NCBI RefSeq assembly: GCF_020880975.1 | Contig: NZ_JAJIWP010000003.1 | Coordinates: forward strand, 124,001-188,000 | Direction: 5' to 3' | DNA length: 64,000 nucleotides | Source of the DNA: Mucilaginibacter sp. UR6-1 | GTDB taxonomy: Bacteria; Bacteroidota; Bacteroidia; Sphingobacteriales; Sphingobacteriaceae | In this document: piece by piece, positions 25,963-36,163 of the stretch | Numbering within the stretch: the first letter of the stretch is position 1 | Layout: every line of letters starts with the position of its first letter | Translations under genes and position numbers: made by a program | Notes under the pieces: generated by a model | Databases searched by the model: none | The model's input: only the letters and a program-made list of their open reading frames with translations | Told to the model about the DNA's origin: nothing

Positions 25963-26703
25963 TTAGTTCCTGCTCCTGCCGCCACCGAATAAACGTAGCA
26001 ATAGTAAGAACAGGTTGATAAAATCAAGATACAAGGTTAAAGCGCCCATAACGGCCATCTTTTTAGTTGATGCCTCGCCGTATTCCATGCCCGAACCGAT
26101 ACGTTTAAGCTTTTGAACATCATAAGCGGTAAGGCCAACAAAAACAGCCACACCAACATAAGTGATGATTTGGCTAAGGCCTTCACTGTGCATAAACCAG
26201 TTAACAAGTGATGCCACGATCATACCTACAAGCAGCATGGTGAGTATAGCGCCAAATTTGGTAAGATCCTGACTGGTGGTGTAGCCCGCAACGGCCATTA
26301 TGCCAAACACTACAGATGTAGTGATAAATACGCCGGCTATAGTAGTTTCTGCATAAGCTGCAAATATAAAACTTAGGCTTAGACCCATAGCCAAAGCGAA
26401 TGCAAAAAACAGCACAATAAGCAGTGGGTAAGCTATGCGGTTTATACCGAATGACATTAGCAGTACAAATGCCAAAGGTAAAAACATTACTACGGTGCCA
26501 AGGCCAGTGCGTTGCCCTGTTTCTAAATCTATCAGTAGTTTAAACAAAGTTATATCGTGTCCGAATATCCAGGCCAATCCGGCTGAAAGGCCAAGGGCTA
26601 CAAACATCCACATGAATACATTGGCAATAAACCTGCGCGATGCATCAGCGTTTTCAATTTCAATTACGTTGTTATAAACGTAGGGTTGAGTGTTATCCTG
26701 CAT
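25963..26703 (-). CDS. Bax inhibitor-1/YccA family membrane protein
   Basis: A 246-residue inner-membrane protein with seven hydrophobic segments. The family pattern is visible: ADASRRFIANVFMWMFVAL at the start, a middle TTSVVFGIMAVAGYTT, and the signature VGLTAYDVQKLKRIG near residues 190-205. The C-terminal LYLDFINLFLLLLRLFGGGR is also typical. Family members (YccA, YetJ) are pH-sensitive calcium-leak channels or FtsH modulators; which role applies here is unknown. It is the last of three minus-strand genes after murQ and the 188-residue protein, 50 nt downstream. Confidence 0.92.
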   Translation of the reverse strand: MQDNTQPYVYNNVIEIENADASRRFIANVFMWMFVALGLSAGLAWIFGHDITLFKLLIDLETGQRTGLGTVVMFLPLAFVLLMSFGINRIAYPLLIVLFFAFALAMGLSLSFIFAAYAETTIAGVFITTSVVFGIMAVAGYTTSQDLTKFGAILTMLLVGMIVASLVNWFMHSEGLSQIITYVGVAVFVGLTAYDVQKLKRIGSGMEYGEASTKKMAVMGALTLYLDFINLFLLLLRLFGGGRSRN

Positions 26704-26753
26704 TATTTAATTTGTTAGGTTGTTAGTGAATTGTTAGACAATGTTAAGCCTGT

Positions 26754-27320
26754 TTAGTTTAACCGTTTGGTAAGCTGCTCTTCTACCTTTTTAAATACCT
26801 GTACGGGTTTAAGGCCGCGCCAGGTAAGTTCGTCAAGTTCGCCGCCAAAGTTAATGTAATAGTCTATGTTGTTGCGTTTGAATTCCTCTATCACATGTTC
26901 CCTGAAGTTGATGCCCGCTATCCAGCCATCCTCCACATCCTGAAACCACTCCTCGTAATAACAATCGTCGGATGAATGGAAGTTCAGTACATTTTCGCCT
27001 ATCAGTATAAACTTGTTGATGCCTTCGTCCATCATCAGCTCAATAAGCTCACGCTTCAGCAGCATAATATCATTATTTATGGCATCGTTCCATTCGCCAA
27101 TAAACTCAATGATGGCAAAATTGCGGTCATAGTCAACAAATATAACCTTTAGGTAAAGCGTGTTCGAGCCAAAGGTATCCCATTGCGGATGCAGCAGGTA
27201 ATTGTATATCTGCTTATCAAACTCAAACTCGCTGTATTGGGTAGCATAAAAGGGCGAGTGTTCATCCTCCGCCGCTATATAATCGTCACGCCATTTGTAA
27301 TATGGTTCTATCTCGTGCAT
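26754..27320 (-). CDS. Conserved-looking cytoplasmic protein of unknown function
   Basis: A 188-residue acidic, aromatic-rich soluble protein starting MHEIEPYYKWRDDYIA. No domain recognised. Visible features are many Asp/Glu and Tyr/Phe/Trp residues, a beta-type segment LKVIFVDYDRNFAIIEFIGE and a mixed segment KFILIGENVLNFHSSDD, as in small alpha/beta folds. I believe similar proteins exist across Sphingobacteriales, from memory only. It begins 16 nt after murQ on the same strand and is probably co-transcribed with it. Confidence 0.72.
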   Translation of the reverse strand: MHEIEPYYKWRDDYIAAEDEHSPFYATQYSEFEFDKQIYNYLLHPQWDTFGSNTLYLKVIFVDYDRNFAIIEFIGEWNDAINNDIMLLKRELIELMMDEGINKFILIGENVLNFHSSDDCYYEEWFQDVEDGWIAGINFREHVIEEFKRNNIDYYINFGGELDELTWRGLKPVQVFKKVEEQLTKRLN

Positions 27321-27336
27321 TTGTGTATTCCTGTAA

Positions 27337-28149
27337 TTAATTATTTACTCCGGAGGCTTCAACAGCCTTGCGTACGCTGCCATGCTGTTTCAGCAGGTTG
27401 GCGGCGGTGGCCTCGTCAAGCCCGGTTTCGCTCATTACCATGCGGGTGCCACGGTCAATCAGTTTATTGTTTGATAACTGCATATCCACCATCTTATTAC
27501 CCTTAATGTGGCCTAATTGTATCATAACACTGGTGGTAAGCATGTTTAATACCAGTTTTTGCGCGGTGCCTGCCTTCATGCGGGTTGAGCCGGTTACAAA
27601 TTCAGGGCCGGTAACCACCTCTACCGGGTATTGCGCTTCGGCAGCAACCGGGCTGCCGCTATTGCATACTATACAGCCGGTAAGGCAGCCATTGGCATTG
27701 GCAGTATTTAAGCCGCCGATAACGTAAGGTGTTTTGCCCGATGCCGCTATGCCTACCACCACATCCTTAGCAGTGATGTTATAGGCCAGCATATCCTGCC
27801 AGGCTTGTTCGGCATCGTCCTCGGCAAACTCAACGGCTTTACGGATGGCGCCATCGCCACCGGCTATAATGCCGATCACCATATCAAAGGGTACACCGTA
27901 GGTAGGCGGGCATTCCGAAGCATCAACCACGCCGAGCCTGCCGCTGGTGCCCGCGCCAATGTAAAACAGGCGGCCACCGGCACGCATGCGCTCGGTAACG
28001 CCCTTAACCAGCGCCTCTATCTGGGGCAGTGCTTTTTCAACAGCTAATGGTACGGTTTTATCCTCACGGTTTATATTTTGCAGCAACTCGCCCACACTCA
28101 TCTTTTCCAGATCATTGTAGTATGAGCTTTGCTCGGTAGTAGCTTCCAT
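27337..28149 (-). CDS. murQ: N-acetylmuramic acid 6-phosphate etherase
   Basis: Cleaves the lactyl ether of MurNAc-6-phosphate to GlcNAc-6-phosphate and D-lactate in cell-wall recycling. 270 residues, near the length usual in Bacteroidota and shorter than the roughly 300 of the E. coli enzyme. SIS-domain core: AGGRLFYIGAGTSGRLGVVD at about 56-75, then ASECPPTYG, and GIAASGKTPYVIGGL at about 132. TGPEFVTGSTRMKAGTAQK is the MurQ signature. The C-terminal helices GLDEATAANLLKQH are also family-like. No AnmK, NagZ or MurNAc transporter gene is next to it. First gene of a probable three-gene minus-strand operon. Confidence 0.96.
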   Translation of the reverse strand: MEATTEQSSYYNDLEKMSVGELLQNINREDKTVPLAVEKALPQIEALVKGVTERMRAGGRLFYIGAGTSGRLGVVDASECPPTYGVPFDMVIGIIAGGDGAIRKAVEFAEDDAEQAWQDMLAYNITAKDVVVGIAASGKTPYVIGGLNTANANGCLTGCIVCNSGSPVAAEAQYPVEVVTGPEFVTGSTRMKAGTAQKLVLNMLTTSVMIQLGHIKGNKMVDMQLSNNKLIDRGTRMVMSETGLDEATAANLLKQHGSVRKAVEASGVNN

Positions 28150-28233
28150 TTATTGTAGATTTTAGATTAACAAAATTCGGTAAAATTCATCAAATACAGT
28201 AATGTGTAAATTATACGCAGAACTTAATTTAAT

Positions 28234-28241
28234 TATCTTTG
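28234..28241 (+). promoter_or_regulatory. Probable -7 promoter element of the S41 protease gene
   Basis: TATCTTTG, a perfect TAnnTTTG match 16 nt before the ATG at 28258. No good -33 element is seen at the expected spacing. Confidence 0.4.
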
Positions 28242-28257
28242 TGTTAATATAATACTG

Positions 28258-29862
28258 ATGAAAAAAACCGCTTCCATAATATTCAGGTCTGCCTTTCTGA
28301 TTTTAACAGGGGTGGTTTTGGGTATCTATCTGGGTCGCGGCGATATGGACGGCCAGCCTTTCGGTCTGTCGTTAAACCGGAACGATAAAATGTCGAAAGT
28401 ATTGCAACTGGTGCAGTACAACTACGTGGATTCAGTTAATGTGGATAGTATTGAGGGTGCCACTGTTAATGAGCTGCTTCAAAAGCTCGACCCGCATTCG
28501 CTATACCTGCCGCCAAGGCAGGCCAGCGCGGTTAACGAGCGGCTGGAGGGTGGTTTTACCGGCTTGGGCATTGAGTACAGTTTGCTTCGTGATACGTTGG
28601 TGATCACGCAGGTTTATCCCGGCGGACCAGCAGCTAAGGCAGGCATACCGGGCGGTACCAGGGTAATTGCCGTTAACGGCAAACCATTTGCAGGTATCGG
28701 CATTACCGATAGTGCAGTAACCAAACTGCTGCTACAAAAGGGTAAGCAAACAAATGCGGTTACCATAAGCGCATTATTGCCTGATGATAATTCAATCAAA
28801 AAAACATTTACCATAAAGCCCGGCCGTGTACCGTTAAGCAGCCTTGACGCAGCTTATGTTGCCGGTAATGAGGTTGGTTATATCAAGATCAGTAAGTTTG
28901 CGGCAACTACCAATGCCGATTTTAAGAAGGCCATAGCCAAGCTAAAGGCCGAAGGCGTTAAAAAACTGGTACTTGACCTGCGCGGCAATGGCGGCGGCTA
29001 CCTTACCGCGGCTACCGAACTGGCCGACGAGTTTTTACCCAAAGGCGACCTGATTGTTTACACCAAAGGGGTGCATGAGCCACGTACAGACTATTTTGCT
29101 ACAGATTCAGGTAGTTTCCAGGAGGGAAGTATGGCCGTACTGATCGATGAATACTCAGCCTCCGCCAGTGAAATATTATCAGGCGCTTTGCAGGATCTGG
29201 ATCGTGCCGTGATCGTGGGTCGCCGTTCATTTGGCAAGGGTTTGGTACAGCAGCAGTTTCCGTTTGATGATGGCTCGGCAGTTAATTTAACCGTTGCCCG
29301 GTATTACACCCCTTCGGGCAGGTCGATACAAAAATCATACAGCCGTGGCATCACCAGCTATCGTAATGAGCTGGCAGAGCGTATGCGTAAAGGAGAGCTA
29401 TTTTCGGCCGAAATGAGTTTGAACGATAGCGCGCTGAATAAAAGATCGCCATACCGTACCAGCAGTGGTAAGCGGGTGTTTAGCGGCGGCGGCATCATGC
29501 CCGACATTTTTGTGCCTGCCGATACCGCGCAAAGTACTCCGCTTATAATCGAGCTGACCGATGCACAGGTTTTTACATCGTACGTGCTTGATAGAATGCA
29601 GCCCACGCTGCGCTCATACAACGTAGCTGATAAATTTGTTAATACCTATAATGTAACCGATGCCGAATTAGATAGGTTTATGCAATATGCTACGGGTTTA
29701 ATTAAACCGGCTAATAAGGCTGATGTATTGAGCAATGCTCCTGCTATAAAAACACTATTAAAAGCTTATGCGGCCCGCTTTAAATGGGGCGATAGCGCGT
29801 ACTTTCAGGCTGTAAATAATAACGACAGCGCATTTAACAAAGCGCTGACAGCTATCAGGTAA
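28258..29862 (+). CDS. S41-family C-terminal processing protease
   Basis: A 534-residue periplasmic protease anchored by an N-terminal helix (about 7-25). A helical bundle follows, then a PDZ domain at about 90-185 (GFTGLGIEYSLLRDTLVITQ, AGIPGGTRVIAVNG). The S41 catalytic domain includes LVLDLRGNGGGYLTAATELA. The Ser-Lys dyad is expected at Ser302 (in EYSASASEIL) and Lys327 (in SFGKGLVQ); the spacing of 25 is the same as in E. coli Tsp. It would trim C-termini of envelope proteins or lipoproteins. It lies head to head with murQ, with own promoter, and the SAM riboswitch leader starts 40 nt after its stop. Confidence 0.92.
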   Translation: MKKTASIIFRSAFLILTGVVLGIYLGRGDMDGQPFGLSLNRNDKMSKVLQLVQYNYVDSVNVDSIEGATVNELLQKLDPHSLYLPPRQASAVNERLEGGFTGLGIEYSLLRDTLVITQVYPGGPAAKAGIPGGTRVIAVNGKPFAGIGITDSAVTKLLLQKGKQTNAVTISALLPDDNSIKKTFTIKPGRVPLSSLDAAYVAGNEVGYIKISKFAATTNADFKKAIAKLKAEGVKKLVLDLRGNGGGYLTAATELADEFLPKGDLIVYTKGVHEPRTDYFATDSGSFQEGSMAVLIDEYSASASEILSGALQDLDRAVIVGRRSFGKGLVQQQFPFDDGSAVNLTVARYYTPSGRSIQKSYSRGITSYRNELAERMRKGELFSAEMSLNDSALNKRSPYRTSSGKRVFSGGGIMPDIFVPADTAQSTPLIIELTDAQVFTSYVLDRMQPTLRSYNVADKFVNTYNVTDAELDRFMQYATGLIKPANKADVLSNAPAIKTLLKAYAARFKWGDSAYFQAVNNNDSAFNKALTAIR

Positions 29863-29868
29863 AAACAG

Positions 29869-29899
29869 TTGCACATTATAAACTTATTGTGCAATTTTG
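29869..29899 (+). promoter_or_regulatory. Inverted repeat and probable promoter of the metH leader
   Basis: TTGCACA / TGTGCAA forms a 7-bp stem followed by a short T run, so it could end the protease transcript. The same bases read TTG-N20-CAATTTTG, a near match (one base off in each box) to the Bacteroidota promoter; transcription would then start about at the first base of the riboswitch P1 helix. The two roles cannot be separated by eye. Confidence 0.4.
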
Positions 29900-29902
29900 C
29901 AA

Positions 29903-30013
29903 CGCTTATGGAGAAAGACGGAGGGATTAGACCCTGCGATGTCTTAGCAACCTGTGCTTACAAGGTGCTACATTCTACTTAACAGCAAACTAAGCGGTTA
30001 GGAAAGATAAGCG
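29903..30013 (+). promoter_or_regulatory. SAM-I (S-box) riboswitch aptamer
   Basis: S-adenosylmethionine-sensing RNA leading metH. P1 is a perfect 7-bp helix CGCTTAT (29903-29909) / ATAAGCG (30007-30013). Inside are the conserved elements in order: GGAGGGATTAGACCC, the TCTTAGCAACCT strand with its kink-turn partner, and AAGGTGCTACATTCTAC at the P3-P4 region. High SAM should lower metH and metF expression. No clear intrinsic terminator follows. A second ATAAGC copy at 30044-30049 could replace the 3' strand of P1 and may belong to the switch. About 150 nt separate the aptamer from the metH start, partly filled by a repeat. Confidence 0.93.
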
Positions 30014-30060
30014 AAAGTCAAATAGTACACCCGACTTTTCGAGATAAGCTTTAGTATAGT

Positions 30061-30158
30061 ATGCAGTTAGTAGTTGGCAGTATGCAGTTATGCATATCCA
30101 AACTTTACTTGTATGCTTATTGCTGGTGGTTAACTGCCCACCGCAAACTGTAAACTGA
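30061..30158. repeat. Imperfect palindromic repeat between riboswitch and metH
   Basis: Words of the type CAGTTAGTAGTTGGCAGT at the left are mirrored by ACTGCCCACCGCAAACTG at the right (about 14 of 18 pairs), with additional CAGTT/AACTG words. It resembles short non-coding mobile repeats. It occupies most of the stretch where the riboswitch expression platform would be, ending 3 nt before the metH ATG. Confidence 0.5.
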
Positions 30159-30161
30159 GCA

Positions 30162-33100
30162 ATGGACATTAGAGAAGAACTTAAAAAACGCATACTGGTT
30201 ATTGACGGGGCAATGGGTACCATGATACAGCGGTACCAGCTTACCGAGGCTGATTTTCGTGGCGAGCGTTTTGCCGCGCATCCGTCGGACTTAAAAGGTA
30301 ACAACGACCTGCTTAACCTTACGCGCCCCGATATTATTAAGGCCATACATGCCGAGTACCTGGATGCAGGTGCCGATATTATTGAAACCAACACCTTCAG
30401 CACGCAGCACATATCGCTTGCCGACTACCACATGGAAGAGCTGGCTTACGAGATGAGCTACGAAGGTGCCCGCATTGCCCGCGAGGTGGCCGACGAATAC
30501 AATAAAAAAACACCCGGAAAGCCGCGCTTTGTGGCCGGCGCCGTTGGCCCAACCAACCGTACGGCATCCATATCGCCGGATGTAAATGATCCCGGGTACC
30601 GTGCCGTGAGCTTTGACGATCTGGCCGGGGCTTATTATGATCAGGTGCGCGGATTGGTTGACGGTGGCTCTGACCTGTTATTAGTTGAAACCATATTTGA
30701 TACCCTGAACGCCAAGGCGGCCCTGTTTGCCATTCAGCGTTATGCGGAAGAAAGCAGCAAGCACCTACCTATCATGATTTCGGGTACTATTACTGATGCT
30801 TCGGGCCGTACCCTTTCGGGGCAAACGGTTGAGGCGTTCTGGAATTCTATCCGCCATGCCAACTTGTTATCAGTAGGTTTAAATTGTGCTTTGGGTGCTA
30901 AAGAGATGCGGCCATACCTGGAAGAGCTTTCCACCAAGGCCGATGTATATATTTCAGCATACCCTAACGCCGGCTTACCCAATGAGTTTGGCGCGTATGA
31001 TGAAACCCCGCACGAAACCGCCCACCAGGTTGATGATTTTATCAAGGCCGGGCTGGTAAACATAGTAGGCGGCTGCTGCGGCACTACGCCCGATCACATC
31101 AGTTGTATTGCCGAGAGGGCTGAAAAATTCCCGCCGCGCCAACTGCCGCAGATCGATCCGTATTTGCGCCTGAGTGGTTTGGAGGCGGTAACACTTACCC
31201 CCGAAACTAACTTTGTGAACATAGGTGAGCGTACCAACATTACCGGGTCGCCAAAATTTTCAAAACTGATACTGGCTGAGGATTATGAGGCTGCCTTAAC
31301 TGTTGCCCGTCAACAAGTTGAAGGCGGTGCCCAGGTGATCGACGTTAACATGGACGAGGGTATGATCGACTCTGAAGCCGTAATGGTGAAATTCCTGAAT
31401 CTGGTAGCATCTGAGCCTGATATTTCCAAGCTGCCCATCATGGTCGATTCATCCAAATGGACAGTGATCGAGGCAGGCCTCAAATGTTTACAGGGAAAAG
31501 GCATTGTAAACTCCATCTCGCTAAAAGAGGGTGAAGAAAAATTTAAGGAATACGCGCGCAAGGTACAAAGCTATGGCGCTGCCGTAGTGGTGATGGCGTT
31601 TGACGAAACCGGCCAGGCCGATTCGCTGGAACGCCGTATCGAAATCTGCCAGCGATCATACAATATACTGGTTAACGAAGTTGGTTTCCCTCCGCAGGAT
31701 ATCATTTTCGACCCAAATATATTAACCGTAGCCACCGGTTTAGAGGAACACAACAATTACGCGGTTGATTTTATTGAAGCTACCCGCTGGATAAAGCAAA
31801 ACCTGCCTTACGCCAAGGTGAGCGGTGGGGTAAGTAATATATCTTTCTCGTTTCGTGGTAATAATGTGGTGCGCGAGGCTATGCACTCGGCATTTTTATA
31901 CCATGCCATTGGCGCCGGTTTGGATATGGGCATTGTTAACGCTGGTATGCTGGAGGTTTACGAGGAAATCCCGAAAGACCTGCTGGTACTGGTTGAGGAT
32001 GTACTGCTTAACCGCCGGCCAGACGCTACCGAACGTTTGGTTGAGTTTGCCGACACCATAAAGAGTAAAGGCAAGGAGATCATCCGTGATGAGGAATGGC
32101 GCAAGGAGCCGGTTGAAAAACGCTTGTCGCACGCGCTGGTAAAAGGTATAATAGAATATCTTGATGCCGATGTTGAGGAAGCGCGGCAGCAATATGCCCG
32201 TCCGCTTGAGGTGATCGAAGGGCCGTTGATGGACGGCATGAACATCGTAGGCGACCTGTTTGGTGCCGGTAAGATGTTTTTACCACAGGTGGTAAAATCG
32301 GCCCGGGTGATGAAAAAGGCTGTAGCCTACCTGCTGCCATTTATTGAAGCCGAGAAAGCTAAAAATGCCGATGCCTCACAGCGCAGCAATGCTGGTAAGG
32401 TGCTGATGGCCACCGTAAAAGGCGATGTGCACGATATTGGTAAAAATATAGTTGGCGTGGTATTGGCCTGTAACAACTTCGAGGTGATTGACCTTGGGGT
32501 AATGGTGCCTGCGCAACGCATTATTGAAGAAGCTAAAAAGCACCAGGTAGATATTATTGGTTTGAGTGGTTTGATCACCCCATCGTTAGATGAGATGGTG
32601 CATTTTGCCAAGGAGATGGAACGCGAAGGCTTTACCATTCCGCTGATAATTGGTGGCGCAACTACCTCACGCATACATGCCGCGGTAAAGGTAGCGCCTA
32701 ACTATTCTGGAGCCGCCATACACGTGCTGGATGCATCGCGCAGCGTAACGGTTTGCAGCAACCTGATGAACGCCAACGTAAAAGATGACTATATTCAGGG
32801 TATAAAAGATGAATATGCCAAAGCCCGCGAGGCGCATTTAAACAAGCGTAACGATAAGCGTTTTGTAAGCATTGATGATGCCCGGCGCATGAAGTGTAAC
32901 ATCAACCTGAATGGTTCTATCCCCAATAAACCAACGTTTACGGGTACAAAGGTTATTGAATCATACCCATTGGAGGAGTTGCTGCCTTATATCGACTGGA
33001 CACCGTTTTTTCATACCTGGGAGCTACGCGGCAGTTATCCAAAAATATTTGAGGATAAGTTTGTGGGTCAGGAAGCTAAAAAGCTGTTTGATGATGCGCA

Positions 33101-33836
33101 GGTACTGCTTAAACGCATTGTTGACGAAAAGCTGCTGCACGCCAACGGCGTTATCGGCTTTTGGCCGGCAAACAGCGTGGGCGATGATATCGAGCTATAT
33201 ACTGATGAAACACGCCGGCACGTTATCACAAAGATACATACCCTGCGTCAACAGGCCGAAAAAGCTAAGGATGAGCCATATTACGCCCTTGCTGATTTCA
33301 TTGCGCCAAAAGAAAGCGGCGTAACTGATTACTGGGGTGGCTTTGCAGTAACCGCCGGTATCGGCTGCGACGAACTGGTGGCCGAATTTGAAAAGGATCA
33401 TGACGATTATAACAGCATCATGGCCAAGGCCCTTGCCGACCGTTTAGCTGAGGCCTTTGCCGAAAAAATGCACGAACTGGTACGTAAGGAATACTGGGGT
33501 TATGCCAAAGATGAGCATCTGGATAATATCGACCTGATCAAAGAGCAATATCAGGGTATTCGCCCGGCACCGGGTTATCCGGCTTGTCCGGATCATACCG
33601 AAAAAACTACATTGTTTGAGCTGTTAAAAGCCGAAGACAATGCCCATATGTACCTTACCGAAAGCCTGGCCATGATGCCCGCCGCATCGGTAAGCGGGTT
33701 CTACTTCGCGCATCCGCAGGCAAGGTATTTTGGCCTGGGTAAAATAGGCAAGGATCAGGTTACTGACTATGCCCACCGCAAAGGCATGACCATTGAAGAT
33801 GCCGAAAGATGGCTGGGGCCTAATTTGAATTATTGA
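30162..33836 (+). CDS. metH: Cobalamin-dependent methionine synthase
   Basis: Transfers a methyl group from methyltetrahydrofolate to homocysteine through B12. 1224 residues, full length and all modules present. The homocysteine/zinc module covers about 1-325 ([19 protein letters not shown]; Cys ligands in GLNCALG and [11 protein letters not shown]). The folate module covers about 350-620 ([15 protein letters not shown]). The cobalamin cap follows, then the B12 domain ([15 protein letters not shown] with the Asp-x-His-xx-Gly axial ligand, about 755). The C-terminal SAM reactivation domain is at about 900-1224 ([12 protein letters not shown]). Controlled by the upstream SAM-I riboswitch; metF follows. 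Confidence 0.98.
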   Translation: MDIREELKKRILVIDGAMGTMIQRYQLTEADFRGERFAAHPSDLKGNNDLLNLTRPDIIKAIHAEYLDAGADIIETNTFSTQHISLADYHMEELAYEMSYEGARIAREVADEYNKKTPGKPRFVAGAVGPTNRTASISPDVNDPGYRAVSFDDLAGAYYDQVRGLVDGGSDLLLVETIFDTLNAKAALFAIQRYAEESSKHLPIMISGTITDASGRTLSGQTVEAFWNSIRHANLLSVGLNCALGAKEMRPYLEELSTKADVYISAYPNAGLPNEFGAYDETPHETAHQVDDFIKAGLVNIVGGCCGTTPDHISCIAERAEKFPPRQLPQIDPYLRLSGLEAVTLTPETNFVNIGERTNITGSPKFSKLILAEDYEAALTVARQQVEGGAQVIDVNMDEGMIDSEAVMVKFLNLVASEPDISKLPIMVDSSKWTVIEAGLKCLQGKGIVNSISLKEGEEKFKEYARKVQSYGAAVVVMAFDETGQADSLERRIEICQRSYNILVNEVGFPPQDIIFDPNILTVATGLEEHNNYAVDFIEATRWIKQNLPYAKVSGGVSNISFSFRGNNVVREAMHSAFLYHAIGAGLDMGIVNAGMLEVYEEIPKDLLVLVEDVLLNRRPDATERLVEFADTIKSKGKEIIRDEEWRKEPVEKRLSHALVKGIIEYLDADVEEARQQYARPLEVIEGPLMDGMNIVGDLFGAGKMFLPQVVKSARVMKKAVAYLLPFIEAEKAKNADASQRSNAGKVLMATVKGDVHDIGKNIVGVVLACNNFEVIDLGVMVPAQRIIEEAKKHQVDIIGLSGLITPSLDEMVHFAKEMEREGFTIPLIIGGATTSRIHAAVKVAPNYSGAAIHVLDASRSVTVCSNLMNANVKDDYIQGIKDEYAKAREAHLNKRNDKRFVSIDDARRMKCNINLNGSIPNKPTFTGTKVIESYPLEELLPYIDWTPFFHTWELRGSYPKIFEDKFVGQEAKKLFDDAQVLLKRIVDEKLLHANGVIGFWPANSVGDDIELYTDETRRHVITKIHTLRQQAEKAKDEPYYALADFIAPKESGVTDYWGGFAVTAGIGCDELVAEFEKDHDDYNSIMAKALADRLAEAFAEKMHELVRKEYWGYAKDEHLDNIDLIKEQYQGIRPAPGYPACPDHTEKTTLFELLKAEDNAHMYLTESLAMMPAASVSGFYFAHPQARYFGLGKIGKDQVTDYAHRKGMTIEDAERWLGPNLNY

Positions 33837-33848
33837 TCCCCCGGCCCA

Positions 33849-33915
33849 CTAAAGGGGGAGCTTTATATTATATTTGACAACTAACATAATCTATATCCAA
33901 AAAATCCCCCTTTAG
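33849..33915. repeat. Inverted repeat between metH and metF
   Basis: CTAAAGGGGGA (33849-33859) is the exact reverse complement of TCCCCCTTTAG (33905-33915); 45 nt lie between. C/G-run palindromes of this style are frequent non-coding repeats in Sphingobacteriaceae (from memory). It could weaken metF expression relative to metH. Confidence 0.55.
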
Positions 33916-33928
33916 GGGTTAGGGGCTA

Positions 33929-34885
33929 ATGAAGATCACCGAACATATCCAAAACGCCAACGGCAAAACACTTTTTTCGTTTGAATTGATACCGCCTTTA
34001 AAAGGGCAGAGCATACAGGGTATTTACAACGCTATCGATCCGTTGATGGAGTTTAACCCGCCGTTTATTGATGTTACCTCGCTGCGCGAAGATTATATTT
34101 ATAAACAGCATGATAACGGCCTGCTCGAAAAGCTGAGCTACCGTAAGCGCCCGGGTACCATCGCCATTTGCGCGGCTATCATGAATAAGTATAAGGTTGA
34201 TACCGTGCCGCACATGCTTTGCGGCGGTTTTACTAAGGACGAAACCGAAAACGCGCTGGTTGATCTGCAATTTTTAGGCATTGATAACGTGCTGGTGCTG
34301 CGCGGCGATGCCCGCCGTGGCGATGCTACTTTTATCCCAACACCTAACGGACACTGCTATGCTACCGAGTTGCTGCAACAGGTAGTTAATATGAACAATG
34401 GTATTTACCTGCACGAAGATTATGAAGATAGCGTAAAAACTAACTTTTGCGTTGGTGTAGCCGGTTATCCCGAAAAGCATTTTGAGGCACCCAACCTTAA
34501 ATCAGACTTTAAGTACCTGAAACAAAAGGTGGATATGGGTGCGGAATTTATTGTTACCCAAATGTTTTTTGATAACCAAAAATACTTTGAGTTTGTGAAC
34601 AAGTGCCGCGAACATGGCATTAACGTGCCAATTATTCCGGGATTGAAGCCTATCACCGCGTCAAAACAACTGGTTAGCCTTTCAAAAACATTTTTTATTG
34701 ATATGCCCGAGGATCTGGTAGATGCCATACAGGGTTGTAAAGACGAAAAGCAGGTAAAAGATGTGGGTATTGAATGGATGATCAATCAATGTAAAGAATT
34801 GGTTAAATTTGGCGCGCCGGTACTGCACTTTTATACCATGGGTAACCCGGGCCCAACTAAGCGCATTGCCGAGGCAATATTTTAA
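33929..34885 (+). CDS. metF: 5,10-Methylenetetrahydrofolate reductase
   Basis: Reduces methylene-THF to methyl-THF with an FAD-bound TIM barrel, supplying the methyl donor for MetH. 318 residues, slightly longer than the E. coli enzyme. Family marks: FELIPPLKG with the N-terminal Glu, DVTSLREDYIYKQ, NVLVLRGDARRGD, FCVGVAGYPEKH, and KVDMGAEFIVTQMFFDN. It lies 92 nt after metH on the same strand, separated by the inverted repeat, and is probably read from the same riboswitch-controlled promoter. Confidence 0.96.
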   Translation: MKITEHIQNANGKTLFSFELIPPLKGQSIQGIYNAIDPLMEFNPPFIDVTSLREDYIYKQHDNGLLEKLSYRKRPGTIAICAAIMNKYKVDTVPHMLCGGFTKDETENALVDLQFLGIDNVLVLRGDARRGDATFIPTPNGHCYATELLQQVVNMNNGIYLHEDYEDSVKTNFCVGVAGYPEKHFEAPNLKSDFKYLKQKVDMGAEFIVTQMFFDNQKYFEFVNKCREHGINVPIIPGLKPITASKQLVSLSKTFFIDMPEDLVDAIQGCKDEKQVKDVGIEWMINQCKELVKFGAPVLHFYTMGNPGPTKRIAEAIF

Positions 34886-34928
34886 CTATTACAATTTATA
34901 TTATTGATCTGAACCTTACACATTTTTC

Positions 34929-36158
34929 ATGAAACCCTTATTCACAATTTTGGCGGCTATAATGCTGCCTGTAATTGCTTCTGCCCAACAAAATTACCGC
35001 GAAGGATACGTGGTAAATAATAATGGCGATACTGTTAAGGGCTATATTAATGTAAAGGAATGGGAAACCAATCCACAATCTGTCAGCTTTAAAAAAAATC
35101 ATACATATAGAGAAGAAGCAAAGTATACACCGCTTACCATTAAGGGTTTTTCAGCAAGCGATTATTCGTACCTGGCGTATGTAGGCCATGTTAGTAATAA
35201 TAAGAATGTTTTTCCCGATCTGGACTCTTATCGTGATACTACAACGCGCATTGATACTGTGTTTTTGCATGAGTTGATTAGCGGTTCAAAAGTGTCATTG
35301 TATGATAAGTTTAAGGATAACAAGCGTAGTTTCTTTTACAAAGAAGGCGATCAGGCGCCTGTAGAACTCATCTACTATAATTACTACGAAGATGGCAGCA
35401 CCATCCGTACCTTGCCTGTTTACATCTCGCAAATATTTGAGTTGCAGCGTAAGTACTTAGGCGGCAACGTTAAGTTTACCGATTTTGACCATTTAGGCTA
35501 CAAGCGAGACGACTTGCTGAGAGTAATACAAAAAATAAATGGTGGCGGTGCCGTGGTAAAAAAGAGTGCCGGCGGATACGATTTTTTTGTGGGTTTGGGT
35601 GGTATAGTATCAGGTAACCAGTTCGGCGGCGATAATCAGTTTGTAAAAGCCGGTACGGTAAATAGTTTTTCGCCAAAAATAAGCGCGGGTGTTGATGTTT
35701 ATACCAATAGTATTACACGCAGGCTGGTTTTAAGAGGCGAGGTATCATTTGCATACAATAAACCCACCTTTGCAGGCCAGGATCCACTATATACCGGTTT
35801 AGCCGAACGGCAGTATTATGCCTTTGAGCAATATAACGTAACCATAACGCCACAGGTACTATATAACTTTTACAGCACCAGCAAGCTGCGGTTATTTGCT
35901 TCAGTAGGTCTTGGCTTAAACCTGTCTTTTTATAAAAATAATCGGTTTTTTGCCGAGGGCTCTACACCGGGCTATCTTTATGGCCCGTACAAGCTGGAGC
36001 AATATTGGGCAAATTTTCCGTTGCAAGTAGGCACGCTTATAAATAACCGTTTTGAAATAGCTGCCGGTTATACCGGGCACGCCGCTTTTACAAGCTACAC
36101 CATGTTTAGTATATCGTCATCAATACTTGGCGGTACGTTCAGGTACCATTTTAAATAA
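34929..36158 (+). CDS. Secreted protein with C-terminal outer-membrane beta-barrel region
   Basis: A 409-residue protein with signal peptide MKPLFTILAAIMLPVIASAQ. The first part (about 21-200) starts YREGYVVNNNGDTVKGYIN, a beta-rich extracellular or periplasmic region. The second part (about 215-409) has repeated amphipathic strands (ISAGVDVYTNSITRRLVLRG, LRLFASVGLGLNLSFYKN) and ends TFRYHFK, as in PorT-like small barrels with a terminal aromatic. Function unknown. It lies 43 nt after metF but has no link to methionine metabolism that I can see. Confidence 0.72.
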   Translation: MKPLFTILAAIMLPVIASAQQNYREGYVVNNNGDTVKGYINVKEWETNPQSVSFKKNHTYREEAKYTPLTIKGFSASDYSYLAYVGHVSNNKNVFPDLDSYRDTTTRIDTVFLHELISGSKVSLYDKFKDNKRSFFYKEGDQAPVELIYYNYYEDGSTIRTLPVYISQIFELQRKYLGGNVKFTDFDHLGYKRDDLLRVIQKINGGGAVVKKSAGGYDFFVGLGGIVSGNQFGGDNQFVKAGTVNSFSPKISAGVDVYTNSITRRLVLRGEVSFAYNKPTFAGQDPLYTGLAERQYYAFEQYNVTITPQVLYNFYSTSKLRLFASVGLGLNLSFYKNNRFFAEGSTPGYLYGPYKLEQYWANFPLQVGTLINNRFEIAAGYTGHAAFTSYTMFSISSSILGGTFRYHFK

Positions 36159-36163
36159 TTATC

